Of a DNA stretch of 64,000 nt, positions 1-9,365 are shown in pieces. The position numbers and the translations under genes were made by a program. The first letter of the stretch is position 1; each line of letters opens with the position of its first letter. A model generated the notes under the pieces. The model was not told where the DNA came from. It saw only the letters and a program-made list of their open reading frames with translations, and did not search any database. This stretch comes from Anditalea andensis (lineage in GTDB: Bacteria; Bacteroidota; Bacteroidia; Cytophagales; Cyclobacteriaceae), in NCBI RefSeq assembly GCF_000714815.1, contig NZ_JMIH01000016.1:310001-374000 (forward strand), given 5' to 3'.

Positions 1-51
1 TTGAGAGCAGTAAACAAATATTTGAACATGTCACTTGACGAATTATATTAA
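1..51 (+). CDS. ftsX: C-terminal end of cell-division protein FtsX (partial)
   Basis: The first 51 bases read in frame as the last 16 residues of a protein (LRAVNKYLNMSLDELY) and end in TAA at 49-51. This tail resembles the C-terminus of Bacteroidota FtsX, the membrane permease-like partner of FtsE that activates peptidoglycan hydrolases at the division site. The downstream order DUF3098, uppP, truB, ribF is the usual neighbourhood of ftsX in this phylum, which supports the call. Only the tail is visible, so the identification rests on the short match plus synteny. Confidence 0.6.
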   Translation: MRAVNKYLNMSLDELY

Positions 52-52
52 T

Positions 53-265
53 ATGGATAAAAATCAGTTTCCCTTCAATAGAAAAAATTACACGCTGATG
101 TTGATCGGCATCGGGATCATTGTATTGGGCTTTATCATCATGGGACTGGATAATGAACCGCATGGTTTTGGGTTTTTAGGTCTGACCCTGGGCCCTTTGA
201 TTACGCTTTTCGGATTTATTTTTGAATTTTACGCTATATTTTATTCCCCCAAAAAAGTAAATTAA
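53..265 (+). CDS. DUF3098 small membrane protein
   Basis: A protein of 70 residues starting at the ATG at 53, two bases after the stop of the preceding gene. An upstream TTG at 35 would overlap that gene and is less likely. It has a short polar N-terminus (MDKNQFPFNRKN) and two hydrophobic segments at about residues 13-32 and 42-64, so it should be an inner-membrane protein with two helices. The pattern matches the DUF3098 family, commonly found between ftsX and uppP in Bacteroidota. Its function is unknown; the context suggests a link to envelope or division. It is probably cotranscribed with uppP, whose ATG follows directly at 266. Confidence 0.85.
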   Translation: MDKNQFPFNRKNYTLMLIGIGIIVLGFIIMGLDNEPHGFGFLGLTLGPLITLFGFIFEFYAIFYSPKKVN

Positions 266-1063
266 ATGTCATTATTAGAAGCCATAATCCTAGGAATCAT
301 CCAGGGGTTAACAGAATTTTTGCCAGTCAGCAGCAGTGGCCATTTAGAATTGGGCACCTATATTCTAGGTATTGAGGCAGCTGACAATTTGTTGTTTGCC
401 GTTATTGTCCATGCCGCAACAGCTCTTAGTACTATAGTAGTGTTTAGAAGAGATATTCTAGTCATCATTCAGGATCTCTTTAAGTTCCAATGGAATGAGG
501 GTACCCAATTTGCTGCTAAGGTCTTTATTACACTGATTCCTATAGGACTGGTTGGGGTTTTCTTTGAAGACTACATAGACGAGTTCTTTGGAGGGCAGAT
601 CATATTTGTAGGAAGCATGCTCTTGGTAACTGCAGCACTACTCAGTCTTTCTTATTATGCAGGTAAAAAGGAAGGAAAGATTACTTTCGGAAAAGCTTTT
701 ATTATCGGAATTGCGCAGACCATAGCGGTATTACCTGGTATAAGTCGATCAGGCTCTACTATTGCTACTGCTTTAATCCTTGGAGTAGAAAAAGAAAGGG
801 CTACCAGGTTTTCATTTCTTATGGTTCTTATCCCAATCTTAGGAGCCTCATTATTAAAAACCCTAAAGTATTTTAAAGATCCATCTATAGCAGAAGGTAT
901 CAGTGGCGTAGCTTTGGGTGCTGGTTTTTTAGCGGCTTTTATAGCAGGTCTATTTGCGTGTTTGTGGATGGTTGAAATAGTAAAAAAAGGGAAATTGATA
1001 TACTTTGCCATCTACTGCGCTATCGTAGGTTTAATAGCTATATCAGCAGGATTTTTAATTTAA
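266..1063 (+). CDS. uppP: Undecaprenyl-diphosphate phosphatase
   Basis: Integral membrane enzyme (265 residues, normal length) that removes one phosphate from undecaprenyl pyrophosphate, regenerating the lipid carrier for peptidoglycan and other envelope glycans. The two diagnostic motifs are present: the glutamate-rich GLTEFLPVSSSGHL segment at about residues 14-27 and the GISRSGST segment at about 157-164, both forming the phosphate-binding site in the BacA/UppP family. Several hydrophobic helices span the rest. The gene follows the DUF3098 gene without a gap and is followed after one base by truB, so all sit in one operon. Overexpression of this family gives bacitracin tolerance. Confidence 0.97.
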   Translation: MSLLEAIILGIIQGLTEFLPVSSSGHLELGTYILGIEAADNLLFAVIVHAATALSTIVVFRRDILVIIQDLFKFQWNEGTQFAAKVFITLIPIGLVGVFFEDYIDEFFGGQIIFVGSMLLVTAALLSLSYYAGKKEGKITFGKAFIIGIAQTIAVLPGISRSGSTIATALILGVEKERATRFSFLMVLIPILGASLLKTLKYFKDPSIAEGISGVALGAGFLAAFIAGLFACLWMVEIVKKGKLIYFAIYCAIVGLIAISAGFLI

Positions 1064-1064
1064 T

Positions 1065-1751
1065 ATGGCTCAGGAAAAACCTTTTGAAGCAGTCTATCTA
1101 ATCAATAAACCTCTTGAGTGGACTTCTTTTGACGTAGTCAAAAAAGTCAGAAATGCTCTAAGAATAAAAAAAGTGGGCCATGCCGGAACTTTAGATCCAC
1201 TGGCTACAGGCTTATTGATTGTCTGTGCCGGAAAACAGACCAAGCGGATAGATACCTATCAAGGCCAAGAAAAAGAATATATAGGTACTTTTGTTTTAGG
1301 GAAAACCACCGAATCCTTCGATCTTGAAAAAGAAGTGATAGAGGTAGCTGATCCTAGCCACCTAAGCCTGGAAGATGTAGAAAATGCAGTATCCTCTCTT
1401 ACCGGGAATATCCTACAGATACCTCCCATGCATTCTGCTATCAAAGTGGGGGGCAAAAGAGTCTATGAATCTGCCAGAAAAGGGATAGCAGTGATAATGG
1501 AACCCCGGCCGGTAGAAGTGAGTATATTTAAGATTACCAGGTTTGAACTCCCTGAAATCGACTTTAAAATAGTCTGTTCTAAAGGTACATATATCAGGAG
1601 TCTTGCCAGAGACTTAGGAGAATCATTGAATGTGGGAGCTTATATGTCAGCACTCACCCGAACAAGAATAGGAGAATTTAAGTTGGAAGATGCAGAGGAA
1701 GTTTTAGAACTAGTAGAAAAAATCAAAACCGATAGGAATGAAGATATATGA
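1065..1751 (+). CDS. truB: tRNA pseudouridine(55) synthase
   Basis: TruB converts U55 in the T-loop of tRNAs to pseudouridine. The catalytic aspartate is Asp44 in the motif GHAGTLDPLATG, and the KxTKRxDTYQGQEKEY-like substrate-binding segment follows at about residues 57-73. At 228 residues it is shorter than the enterobacterial enzyme because it lacks the C-terminal PUA-like extension, which is usual for Bacteroidota. The last 14 bases overlap the start of ribF, indicating translational coupling. Confidence 0.97.
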   Translation: MAQEKPFEAVYLINKPLEWTSFDVVKKVRNALRIKKVGHAGTLDPLATGLLIVCAGKQTKRIDTYQGQEKEYIGTFVLGKTTESFDLEKEVIEVADPSHLSLEDVENAVSSLTGNILQIPPMHSAIKVGGKRVYESARKGIAVIMEPRPVEVSIFKITRFELPEIDFKIVCSKGTYIRSLARDLGESLNVGAYMSALTRTRIGEFKLEDAEEVLELVEKIKTDRNEDI

Positions 1752-2691
1752 AGGTCTGAATAATCTGCCCGACATCAAAAATGCCGTAGTTACCAGCGGT
1801 ACTTTTGACGGTGTACATTTAGGCCATCAAAAAATCCTCAACAGAATCAAACAGACTGCCAATGACCTCAATGGAGAAACAGTCCTTATTACTTTTTGGC
1901 CGCATCCACGATTGGTATTATATCCAAACGAGCACAATTTAAAATTGCTATCCACCTTTGAGGAAAAAGCAGCACTGCTTAAGGAATTCGGATTAGATCA
2001 TTTAGTCACCATTCCTTTTACCAAAGAATTTTCCCAGTTATCATCCGAGCAGTTTATCCAGCAGGTCCTTATAGAAAAGATTCATACCCGAATGCTGGTT
2101 ATAGGATATGATCACCGTTTCGGTAAAAATCGCGAAGGTGGTTTTGAATACTTAAAGGCCAATGTAGGTAAATATCACTTTCAACTGGAGGAAATATCAA
2201 GGGAAGATATAGATCAAGTAGGCATATCCAGTACCAAGATCAGAAATGCATTGGAAATGGGGGACATTAAGACTGCTAATGAATTTTTGGGTAGAGCATA
2301 CGAAATAAACGGACTTGTGATCAAAGGGGAACAGATAGGAAGATCTATAGGCTTTCCTACCGCCAATATACATATACCCAATGACTATAAGCTAATACCT
2401 TGTGATGGTGCCTATGCAGTAGAAGTAAAAGTAGATGATCAGTTTTTCAAAGGTATGCTTAATATAGGCAATAGGCCTACCTTAAAAGGTATACACCAAA
2501 CTGTAGAAGTAAACCTTTTTGAATTTTCTGATGACCTTTATGACAAACGGATCACGGTTTACTTCAAAGAATATTTACGCCCGGAACAAAAGTTTGCTAA
2601 TTTGGATGGATTAAAACAGCAGCTTAAAAAGGACAGGTTAAAAGCAATATCAATATTCCAAAACAACGACCCAAAACATAAAACATTATGA
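1738..2691 (+). CDS. ribF: Bifunctional riboflavin kinase / FAD synthetase
   Basis: RibF phosphorylates riboflavin to FMN and adenylylates FMN to FAD in the cytoplasm. The N-terminal nucleotidyltransferase domain carries [13 protein letters not shown] (about residues 22-34) and the ISSTKIR motif near 163-169. The C-terminal riboflavin kinase domain shows [11 protein letters not shown] (about 200-210) and the glutamate of TVEVNLF near 260. The length of 317 residues is normal. It overlaps truB by 14 bases and its stop overlaps the ATG of the next gene (ATGA at 2688), so translation of three genes appears coupled. Confidence 0.97.
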   Translation: MKIYEGLNNLPDIKNAVVTSGTFDGVHLGHQKILNRIKQTANDLNGETVLITFWPHPRLVLYPNEHNLKLLSTFEEKAALLKEFGLDHLVTIPFTKEFSQLSSEQFIQQVLIEKIHTRMLVIGYDHRFGKNREGGFEYLKANVGKYHFQLEEISREDIDQVGISSTKIRNALEMGDIKTANEFLGRAYEINGLVIKGEQIGRSIGFPTANIHIPNDYKLIPCDGAYAVEVKVDDQFFKGMLNIGNRPTLKGIHQTVEVNLFEFSDDLYDKRITVYFKEYLRPEQKFANLDGLKQQLKKDRLKAISIFQNNDPKHKTL

Positions 2692-3383
2692 TCAACAAAA
2701 CAGTAGAAAATGCAGAAGCTGCCCTCCATGACATATACAGCAATGCCGTAGTCATGTTGGGAGGCTTTGGATTATCCGGCATCCCCGAAAATTGCATCAC
2801 TGCTATTTTAAAAAAAGATATAGACGGGCTGACCTGTATTTCCAACAATGCCGGTGTAGATGATTTCGGTATAGGTTTAATGCTTCAAAAAAAAATGGTA
2901 AAAAAAATGATATCCAGTTATGTGGGTGAAAATGCCGAGTTTGAGCGGCAGCTTTTATCCGGTGAATTGGAAGTGGAGCTAATACCCCAGGGAACACTCG
3001 CCGAGCGTATCAGGGCTGGAGGGGCTGGCATACCTGCATTTTTTACACCTGCTGGCGTGGGTACAGAAATAGCAGAAGGAAAAGAAATAAGGGAATTTGA
3101 AGGAAAGCTATATCTGATGGAACGGGCACTGAAGGCCGATTTTTCATTTGTAAAAGCATGGAAAGGAGATACAGCCGGTAATCTTATCTATAAGGGTACG
3201 GCCCGGAATTTCAATCCAATGATGGCTGCTGCCGGAAAGATCACCATAGCTGAAGTCGAAGAACTGGTTCCTGCTGGAGAACTGGACCCAAATTACATCC
3301 ATACTCCAGGCATCTATGTACAAAGAATTTTTCAGGGCCGAGACTATGAAAAAAGAATAGAGCAGAAGACCATTAGATCTTAA
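2688..3383 (+). CDS. scoA: 3-oxoacid CoA-transferase, subunit A
   Basis: The alpha subunit of a succinyl-CoA:3-ketoacid CoA-transferase type enzyme, which moves CoA from succinyl-CoA to acetoacetate or another short 3-oxoacid. The glycine-rich [13 protein letters not shown] segment near residues 26-38 and the downstream [16 protein letters not shown] region are typical of family I CoA-transferase subunit A; 231 residues is the usual size. It starts within the stop of ribF and is followed 19 bases later by the beta subunit, so the complex is made from adjacent cistrons. The specific acid substrate cannot be told from sequence alone. Confidence 0.93.
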   Translation: MINKTVENAEAALHDIYSNAVVMLGGFGLSGIPENCITAILKKDIDGLTCISNNAGVDDFGIGLMLQKKMVKKMISSYVGENAEFERQLLSGELEVELIPQGTLAERIRAGGAGIPAFFTPAGVGTEIAEGKEIREFEGKLYLMERALKADFSFVKAWKGDTAGNLIYKGTARNFNPMMAAAGKITIAEVEELVPAGELDPNYIHTPGIYVQRIFQGRDYEKRIEQKTIRS

Positions 3384-3402
3384 TTTTTAAACACAGGATG
3401 TT

Positions 3403-4062
3403 ATGTTAGATAAAAATCAAATAGCCCAAAGAATAGCCAAAGAAGTAAAAAGCGGTCAATATATAAATTTAGGGATAGGTATCCCTACTCTGGTAGCCAA
3501 TTATATACCGGATAATATGGAGGTGGTACTCCAGTCCGAAAACGGCTTACTTGGAATAGGCCCCTTCCCTACCCAAGAAAATGTAGATGCAGATCTCATC
3601 AATGCCGGTAAACAGACCATCTCAATGGTTAAAGGCTCTGCCCTATTTAGTTCATCTGAATCATTTGGTATGATAAGAGGAGGACATGTGCAGCTTACCA
3701 TATTGGGAGCCATGGAAGTGTCAGAAAACGGGGATATAGCCAACTGGAAAATACCCGGAAAAATGGTAAAAGGTATGGGGGGCGCCATGGACCTGGTCGC
3801 TTCCGCGGACCATATTATTGTGGCTATGCAGCACTGCAGCAGAGACGGGAAATCCAAATTGCTAAAAAAATGTCATTTACCTATCACGGGAATAAAATGT
3901 GTCAATAAAATAGTAACAGATCTAGCGGTATTGGAAGTGCTTCCTGAGGGTGGATTCAGATTATTGGAAAGAGCTCCGGGGGTAAGTGTCGAAGAGATTC
4001 AATCACGCACTGAAGGTAGATTGGTAATAGAAGGAGAAATTCCAGAGATGCAATTTGATTAG
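3403..4062 (+). CDS. scoB: 3-oxoacid CoA-transferase, subunit B
   Basis: The beta subunit that carries the catalytic glutamate of the CoA-transferase. Glu46 lies in SENGLLGIGPFP, the sequence that forms the covalent glutamyl-CoA intermediate in this family. The glycine-rich NLGIGIPTLVANY near residues 22-34 is also typical. At 219 residues it has normal length. A 19-base gap separates it from scoA. It ends the operon that begins upstream of the window: the following 213 bases are non-coding and lead to gldC. Confidence 0.94.
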   Translation: MLDKNQIAQRIAKEVKSGQYINLGIGIPTLVANYIPDNMEVVLQSENGLLGIGPFPTQENVDADLINAGKQTISMVKGSALFSSSESFGMIRGGHVQLTILGAMEVSENGDIANWKIPGKMVKGMGGAMDLVASADHIIVAMQHCSRDGKSKLLKKCHLPITGIKCVNKIVTDLAVLEVLPEGGFRLLERAPGVSVEEIQSRTEGRLVIEGEIPEMQFD

Positions 4063-4153
4063 GTTTTGATGATTTTTAATACCTTGAATATAAGTCTGTA
4101 AAACTTCCATAGGTAAAAAATGAATGAAAACGGGAACTACAAATTTTCTTTAT

Positions 4154-4161
4154 TAGTTTTG
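4154..4161 (+). promoter_or_regulatory. Putative -7 promoter box for gldC
   Basis: TAGTTTTG fits the Bacteroidota -7 consensus TAnnTTTG. It lies about 115 bases before the gldC ATG in the gap after scoB. No clear TTTG -33 element was found at the expected distance, so this is a weak call. Confidence 0.3.
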
Positions 4162-4275
4162 CCTGCTCAATTGAATAAAAAAATAGAATGTGAGCATCAA
4201 CATATAAAATAAATAGGCAGCTTAAGCCTTATAAATGTTGACACTTTCGTTTGACCCTAGAAAACTATATCATAA

Positions 4276-4620
4276 ATGAAAACTTCTGAGATAAAATTCC
4301 AGGTAACACTGGACGAAAAGAACCTTCCTAAATCAATAGAATGGGATGCCACAGACAAAGAGAGTGAGGGGCTAGAAAGTACCAAAACTATCAGTGTAAA
4401 CGTTTGGGATAATCTGAATCATAGCACGTTGAGAATCGATCTTTGGACAGAAGATCTTTCTACTGTGGAAATGAAAAAATTTTACATCGACATCCTGGGG
4501 GGTATGGCTCAGACCATCTTAAACAGTACAGGAGATGAGTATATGTCCGAAGAAATGAAAGCCCTTTGTGACCGTTTAGTGGTTCATGTAAATGAAGAAA
4601 ATGCAAGGGCCCAAAAGTAG
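4276..4620 (+). CDS. gldC: Gliding motility protein GldC
   Basis: A 114-residue cytoplasmic protein without signal peptide that matches the GldC family of Bacteroidota, in particular the N-terminal MKTSEIKFQVTLDEKNLP, the W-D-A motif, and the central ILGGMAQTILNSTGDE segment. GldC is linked to the gliding motility/type IX secretion gene set; loss in Flavobacterium impairs spreading, but its biochemical role is not settled. It stands alone between the CoA-transferase operon and a TonB receptor and has its own terminator at 4688-4717. Orphan gldC genes also occur in non-gliding Cytophagales, so motility cannot be concluded from this gene alone. Confidence 0.9.
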   Translation: MKTSEIKFQVTLDEKNLPKSIEWDATDKESEGLESTKTISVNVWDNLNHSTLRIDLWTEDLSTVEMKKFYIDILGGMAQTILNSTGDEYMSEEMKALCDRLVVHVNEENARAQK

Positions 4621-4687
4621 GACTTTATATTTCTTCTTTGTTTACCGACTTTTAAATAGATAGGAATAAAAATTTCTAATATTTACA

Positions 4688-4717
4688 TAAGAGCAGATAT
4701 TCTGCTCTTATTTTTTT
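4688..4717 (+). terminator. Rho-independent terminator after gldC
   Basis: A perfect 10-bp stem (TAAGAGCAGA / TCTGCTCTTA) with a 3-base loop is followed by a run of seven T residues. It lies 67 bases after the gldC stop codon. Confidence 0.85.
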
Positions 4718-4882
4718 ACCTCTGATTTTTAAACTTTTTTCTTTGCTTCGAATCTATCAAAAGCAAATTTAGTTCGTCCAAAAAATAAAATTCATTTGCA
4801 TAAATTTTTAAATTAATTATTTCTCATATATTTAAGCACAGTAATATTAACGTATAGTTAATCTTAATACAACCAACCCAAA

Positions 4883-7780
4883 ATGCTTATGAAAATTTTT
4901 ACAAACAAATTATGGTTACTGCTATTTATACTGGCTGCCAGTTTCGCTTTCCCCCCCTTTGAGGCCTATGCACAGACTACTACGATATCTGGTACGGTAA
5001 CCGATGCTGATACCGGAGAGACTTTGATAGGTGTAAATATCCTCGTGAAAGGTAGGGTAATCGGCACAATCTCTGATACAAACGGAAGGTTTTCCTTAAG
5101 GGTAAACCAGGATCCCCCCCTTACATTGGTGTTTTCTATGGTGGGATTTGCCAGTCAAGAAGTACAGGTGTCTGCTACCAATGCTTCCAATATAAAGGTC
5201 AGTTTAAGAGAACAGACGATGTTAGGTCAGGAAGTAGTCGTATCTGCCTCTAGAGTAGAGGAAAGTATTCTTCAGTCGCCGGTCACTATAGAAAAAATGG
5301 ACATTCTTGCTATTAGAGAAACTCCTGCCGAAAACTACTACAAAGGGATAGCCAACCTTAAAGGTGTGGATGTCACCACCTCTTCTATAAATTTTCAGAT
5401 TATCAATGCCAGGGGATTTAACTCTACCGGTAATACCAGATTTGTTCAATTGACAGATGGAATGGATACTCAAGCACCAGCTTTAAATTTCCCTATAGGA
5501 AACTTAAATGGTCCATCTGAACTGGATGTAGAAAGTGTGGAATTCATTCCTGGTGCGGCATCAGCCCTTTATGGCCCTAATGCATTTAATGGAATATTAC
5601 TTGTCAACAGTAAAAGTCCTTTTGAATACCAGGGTTTCAGTGCATTTTACCAGCAGGGTGTAAACCATATCAACGGAAGACCGGGGGAACCACAAAACCC
5701 CCAGCCTATGTACCAGGGCTCATTGAGATATGCCCATGCTTTCAATAATAGATTTGCTTTTAAGGTAAATGCTTCTTTTATGCGTGCACAAGACTGGCAT
5801 GGAACAGATAGAACAGACCTTAACCAAACCTTCCAGGGAGATTTGCCTTTTAACCCAGGCGCCAACCTGGTGCACGTGTATGGTGACGAGGTAGCCAATA
5901 ACATAGGGTTACTAAGAAATGTAGCCGCTGTCCAGCAAAATGCCCAAGCCCTGGGCTTAGGTGGATACCTTAACAGTATTCCAGACCAAATAGTATCCAG
6001 AACGGGTTATGATGAAGCATTGCTGGTAGACTATGGCGCTGAAAACTATAAATTTAATACCGCCCTGCATTATCGGATTACCGATAGGGCTGAACTGTCC
6101 TACACTTTAAATTATGGAGCTGGTACTTCCGTATATACCGGCGCACAAAGGTACTCTCTTAATAATTTTGAGATCAGCCAGCACAAATTAGAATTACGGG
6201 GGAGTAACTACTTTCTCAGAGGATATACTACCCGGGAAAATTCAGGTGATTCATATATTGCTGATATCACAGGAGTATTGATAAATGACAGATGGAAAAG
6301 CAATTCTGATTGGTTTGGAGAATATACTTTAAACTATATGGGTGCACTGGCTCAGCAGCAAGTCGCACCCGGGACGATGGGAAATCCCCAGCAGCAGGCT
6401 ACAGCTCACGAATTTGCGCGTAGCAGAGCCGATCAGGGAAGGTTCATGCCTGGTTCCCCAGAATTTCAGAACGCACAGAATGAAATCAGAAGTGATGTGA
6501 TCCCAAGAGGTTCTCTATTCAATGACCAGTCAAGAATGTACATGGCAGAAGGACAATATGATTTTAAAGAAGAGATAGATTTTATAGATCTTCAGGTAGG
6601 TGGTCAATACCGGCTTTATGAACTCAGGTCCAACGGGACGATCTTCGCAGATACTGAAGGTAGGGAAATCACTATAGCAGAATATGGTGCTTTTGCACAG
6701 GCATCCAAAAGAATGATCGATGATAAGCTGAAGCTTACAGGATCTATCCGTTATGATAAAAATGAAAATTTTGACGGGCAGTTTAGTCCGAGGATTTCGG
6801 GTGTATTCACTGAAGGGAATAGTAATTTCAGGCTTTCCTATCAGACGGGATTCCGTATGCCCACCACTCAGGCACAGCATATAGATCTGAATGTGGTATC
6901 TGCCAGGCTTATAGGAGGCTTACCTTTTTATAGAGAAAAGTATAATGTATATGACAATGCCTATACCATAGAATCTGTAAATAACTATGTGGCTGCTGTC
7001 GGTGGGGGTGCCAATCCTGTGTCCCCTGATGCTACTGGACTGCTCAGACAGGTTACCAGGGAAGACCTACCGGATCTTCGGCCTGAGCGGGTGCAGTCAG
7101 TTGAAGTAGGTTACAAAGGACTATTGGCAGACAATAGGCTTATGGTGGATTTTGCCTATTATTATAATATCTATAATGATTTTATCACGCAGACTTCTGT
7201 AAGAAGGGCTCCGGGCCCTATATTTCCAGGTGCTCCAATGAATACACCTGAAGGTGCCATCAATGCAGTAAATGCCCCATCACTCCTAACCCCAAATACG
7301 AATCCTGGTCAGGAAAATACCTTTCAAACCTATACCAATATCATAGACCAGGAAATCCGTGCCCATGGAGCTGCACTTGGACTTACCTACAGTTTTCCGG
7401 GGAATTATACACTGGGAGGTAATTACAATTTTAATAGGCTGATCAGTACCATAGGACCACAATATCTTAATGATTTCAATACACCTGAACACAAGACCAA
7501 TATAACATTCGGTAACCGTAAAGTATATCAGAATCTGGGCTTTAATGTTACCTACCGATACCAGTCAGCCTTTAGATGGGAATCTACTTTTGCCCAGGGA
7601 CCCGTGCCTGAAATCCATAATGTAGATGCGCAGGTCAGTTATAGGCTTAGCAGCGCCAAATCTATCTTTAAACTCGGTGGATCAAATATCTTTAACAACA
7701 GGTATTACCAAAACTTTGGTGGGCCTACCATAGGTGCTATCTATTATTTATCCATCACCTTTGACCAGTTGTTAAACTAA
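4883..7780 (+). CDS. TonB-dependent receptor with carboxypeptidase-like N-terminal domain
   Basis: An outer-membrane active transporter of 965 residues. A signal peptide (cleavage after EAYAQ, about residue 31) is followed by a carboxypeptidase-D regulatory-like domain at about 34-110 (SGTVTDADTGETLIGVNILVKG), a plug domain at about 115-240 with the FIPGAASALYGPNAFNGILLV segment, and a 22-strand barrel ending in an aromatic residue-rich strand. The substrate is unknown. It is not the SusC type and has no SusD partner; instead a GDSL lipoprotein follows 13 bases downstream. Two runs of seven C lie in the first 80 codons (4951-4957, 5114-5120), which is odd in this AT-rich DNA. An ATG at 4889 is an alternative start. 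Confidence 0.93.
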   Translation: MLMKIFTNKLWLLLFILAASFAFPPFEAYAQTTTISGTVTDADTGETLIGVNILVKGRVIGTISDTNGRFSLRVNQDPPLTLVFSMVGFASQEVQVSATNASNIKVSLREQTMLGQEVVVSASRVEESILQSPVTIEKMDILAIRETPAENYYKGIANLKGVDVTTSSINFQIINARGFNSTGNTRFVQLTDGMDTQAPALNFPIGNLNGPSELDVESVEFIPGAASALYGPNAFNGILLVNSKSPFEYQGFSAFYQQGVNHINGRPGEPQNPQPMYQGSLRYAHAFNNRFAFKVNASFMRAQDWHGTDRTDLNQTFQGDLPFNPGANLVHVYGDEVANNIGLLRNVAAVQQNAQALGLGGYLNSIPDQIVSRTGYDEALLVDYGAENYKFNTALHYRITDRAELSYTLNYGAGTSVYTGAQRYSLNNFEISQHKLELRGSNYFLRGYTTRENSGDSYIADITGVLINDRWKSNSDWFGEYTLNYMGALAQQQVAPGTMGNPQQQATAHEFARSRADQGRFMPGSPEFQNAQNEIRSDVIPRGSLFNDQSRMYMAEGQYDFKEEIDFIDLQVGGQYRLYELRSNGTIFADTEGREITIAEYGAFAQASKRMIDDKLKLTGSIRYDKNENFDGQFSPRISGVFTEGNSNFRLSYQTGFRMPTTQAQHIDLNVVSARLIGGLPFYREKYNVYDNAYTIESVNNYVAAVGGGANPVSPDATGLLRQVTREDLPDLRPERVQSVEVGYKGLLADNRLMVDFAYYYNIYNDFITQTSVRRAPGPIFPGAPMNTPEGAINAVNAPSLLTPNTNPGQENTFQTYTNIIDQEIRAHGAALGLTYSFPGNYTLGGNYNFNRLISTIGPQYLNDFNTPEHKTNITFGNRKVYQNLGFNVTYRYQSAFRWESTFAQGPVPEIHNVDAQVSYRLSSAKSIFKLGGSNIFNNRYYQNFGGPTIGAIYYLSITFDQLLN

Positions 7781-7793
7781 AACATTTATTAAG

Positions 7794-9260
7794 ATGAAGA
7801 ACATCAAAAATTATATATATCTACTTTCTTTTGGTTTATTATCTGCCTGTCAGTATGAATTCCCTGAAGATGCTGTCTTGGAACCCACTCCCGGGCAAGC
7901 CAATTTCACTAAAATGGTATCCATAGGCAATTCCCTGACCGCTGGTTTTATGGATGGCACCTTATATAACAGGGGGCAGGAAAATTCATTTGCAGTTATA
8001 CTGGCTGAGCAATTTAAAACTGTAGGAGGAGGAGATTTCAACGTGCCTCACATCAATTCCGAAAATGGTTTTTATATAATGGGTCCCAATAATACACCAC
8101 TAGGAAGACTGGTATTGACTATAAATCCTACCACTGGGGCCACAGGTCCTGCACCGATAGGCCCAGGAGATTTACCAGGACCCTTTACTGGGGAAAGAGC
8201 CAGTTTAAATAATTTTGGGATTCCCGGTGTAACGTTAGCCACGGCTTTAATTCCCGCTACCGGCGGTCCAAATGCTCCCCAAAATCCTGCATTCAACCCC
8301 TATTATGCCAGAATGGCTTCCAATCCTGGAGTGTCTACACTGGTAGGTGATGCAGCTGCGGCTTTGGCTAACGGCGGTACATTCTTTACCTTCTGGCTTG
8401 GAAATAATGATGTACTCGGGTATGCTACCGGAGGGGCTTCCAATCCAGGTATCCTTACCTCCGACACAGATTTCCAGCAAAGGTTGGCAGGCGCTTTGGG
8501 AACTATGCTGGCTGCCAATACAGAGGCTAAAGGAGCAGTAGCCAATATTCCAAATTTAAATGTACTTCCTTACTTTAACCTTGTTCCCTGGAATGCACTA
8601 CCACTTTCAGCCGCACAGGCCGAACAAGCAAACCTGGGTTACCTTCCCTACAACAGTGCACTTACACAGCTACAGGCTGCGGGGCTAATCACAGCTGAAG
8701 AAAGAACACTCAGAACGATCAGCTTTGTAGCTGGACAGAATGGATTTGTTATGGAAGATGAAACACTTACCAATCTAGGAGGTATGGGATTACCTTCTAT
8801 CAGACAAAGTAACAGTGCAGACAGGGCTACCCTGACACTATCTGCTGCCCTTGGGCAGCCAGTTGGTGGAAATCCACAATTATTGAGAGGTATCAGTTAT
8901 CCTGTAGAAGACCAATATGTTCTATTACCTTCTGAACAACAAGAAATTCAATCCAAAATCAACAGTTTTAATGGATTTATAGCAGCAGCTGTAACGGCTA
9001 ATGCCGATAGACTCGTATTGGCAGATGTAAAAGACCTTTTGGATAGAGCAGCTACGGGAAGTGTCAATGCTGGAGGCCAGACGCTCACTGCCAGTATACT
9101 CCCCCCAAATGGTGGCTTTTCTTTAGACGGTGTTCACCCAAATGCCAGGGCACATGCATTTGTAGCCAACCTCTTTATCGAGGTCATCAATAGTAAATGG
9201 GGAGCCAATATTCCTAGGGTAAATCCCAATGCCTATGTAGGAAACGACCTACCAAGGTAA
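7794..9260 (+). CDS. SGNH/GDSL-family hydrolase lipoprotein
   Basis: A 488-residue lipoprotein with lipobox LLSAC (Cys19) and the hallmarks of an SGNH esterase. Block I is GNSLTAG with nucleophile Ser47, a block III-like asparagine sits in GNNDVLGY near residue 205, and block V is DGVHPNARAH with Asp445 and His448. The family hydrolyses esters of lipids, acylated sugars or similar substrates; which one is unknown. It is about twice the size of minimal SGNH enzymes, with the glycine/proline-rich insertions seen in Bacteroidota homologues. The gene lies 13 bases after the TonB receptor and shares its operon and terminator, so the hydrolase probably works on, or near, the receptor's ligand at the outer membrane. 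Confidence 0.88.
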   Translation: MKNIKNYIYLLSFGLLSACQYEFPEDAVLEPTPGQANFTKMVSIGNSLTAGFMDGTLYNRGQENSFAVILAEQFKTVGGGDFNVPHINSENGFYIMGPNNTPLGRLVLTINPTTGATGPAPIGPGDLPGPFTGERASLNNFGIPGVTLATALIPATGGPNAPQNPAFNPYYARMASNPGVSTLVGDAAAALANGGTFFTFWLGNNDVLGYATGGASNPGILTSDTDFQQRLAGALGTMLAANTEAKGAVANIPNLNVLPYFNLVPWNALPLSAAQAEQANLGYLPYNSALTQLQAAGLITAEERTLRTISFVAGQNGFVMEDETLTNLGGMGLPSIRQSNSADRATLTLSAALGQPVGGNPQLLRGISYPVEDQYVLLPSEQQEIQSKINSFNGFIAAAVTANADRLVLADVKDLLDRAATGSVNAGGQTLTASILPPNGGFSLDGVHPNARAHAFVANLFIEVINSKWGANIPRVNPNAYVGNDLPR

Positions 9261-9279
9261 TACCCTTATGATAAGATTA

Positions 9280-9312
9280 TAAAAGAGGAGCCAGCGCTCC
9301 TCTTTTATTTTA
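9280..9312 (+). terminator. Rho-independent terminator after the receptor/hydrolase pair
   Basis: A 12-bp stem (TAAAAGAGGAGC / GCTCCTCTTTTA) with a 4-base loop is followed by TTTT. It lies 20 bases after the hydrolase stop codon. Confidence 0.85.
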
Positions 9313-9365
9313 ACCTTTTTTTATTTAAATTAGTGTAGACTGTTGATCGTATTAAAAGACTCCAG

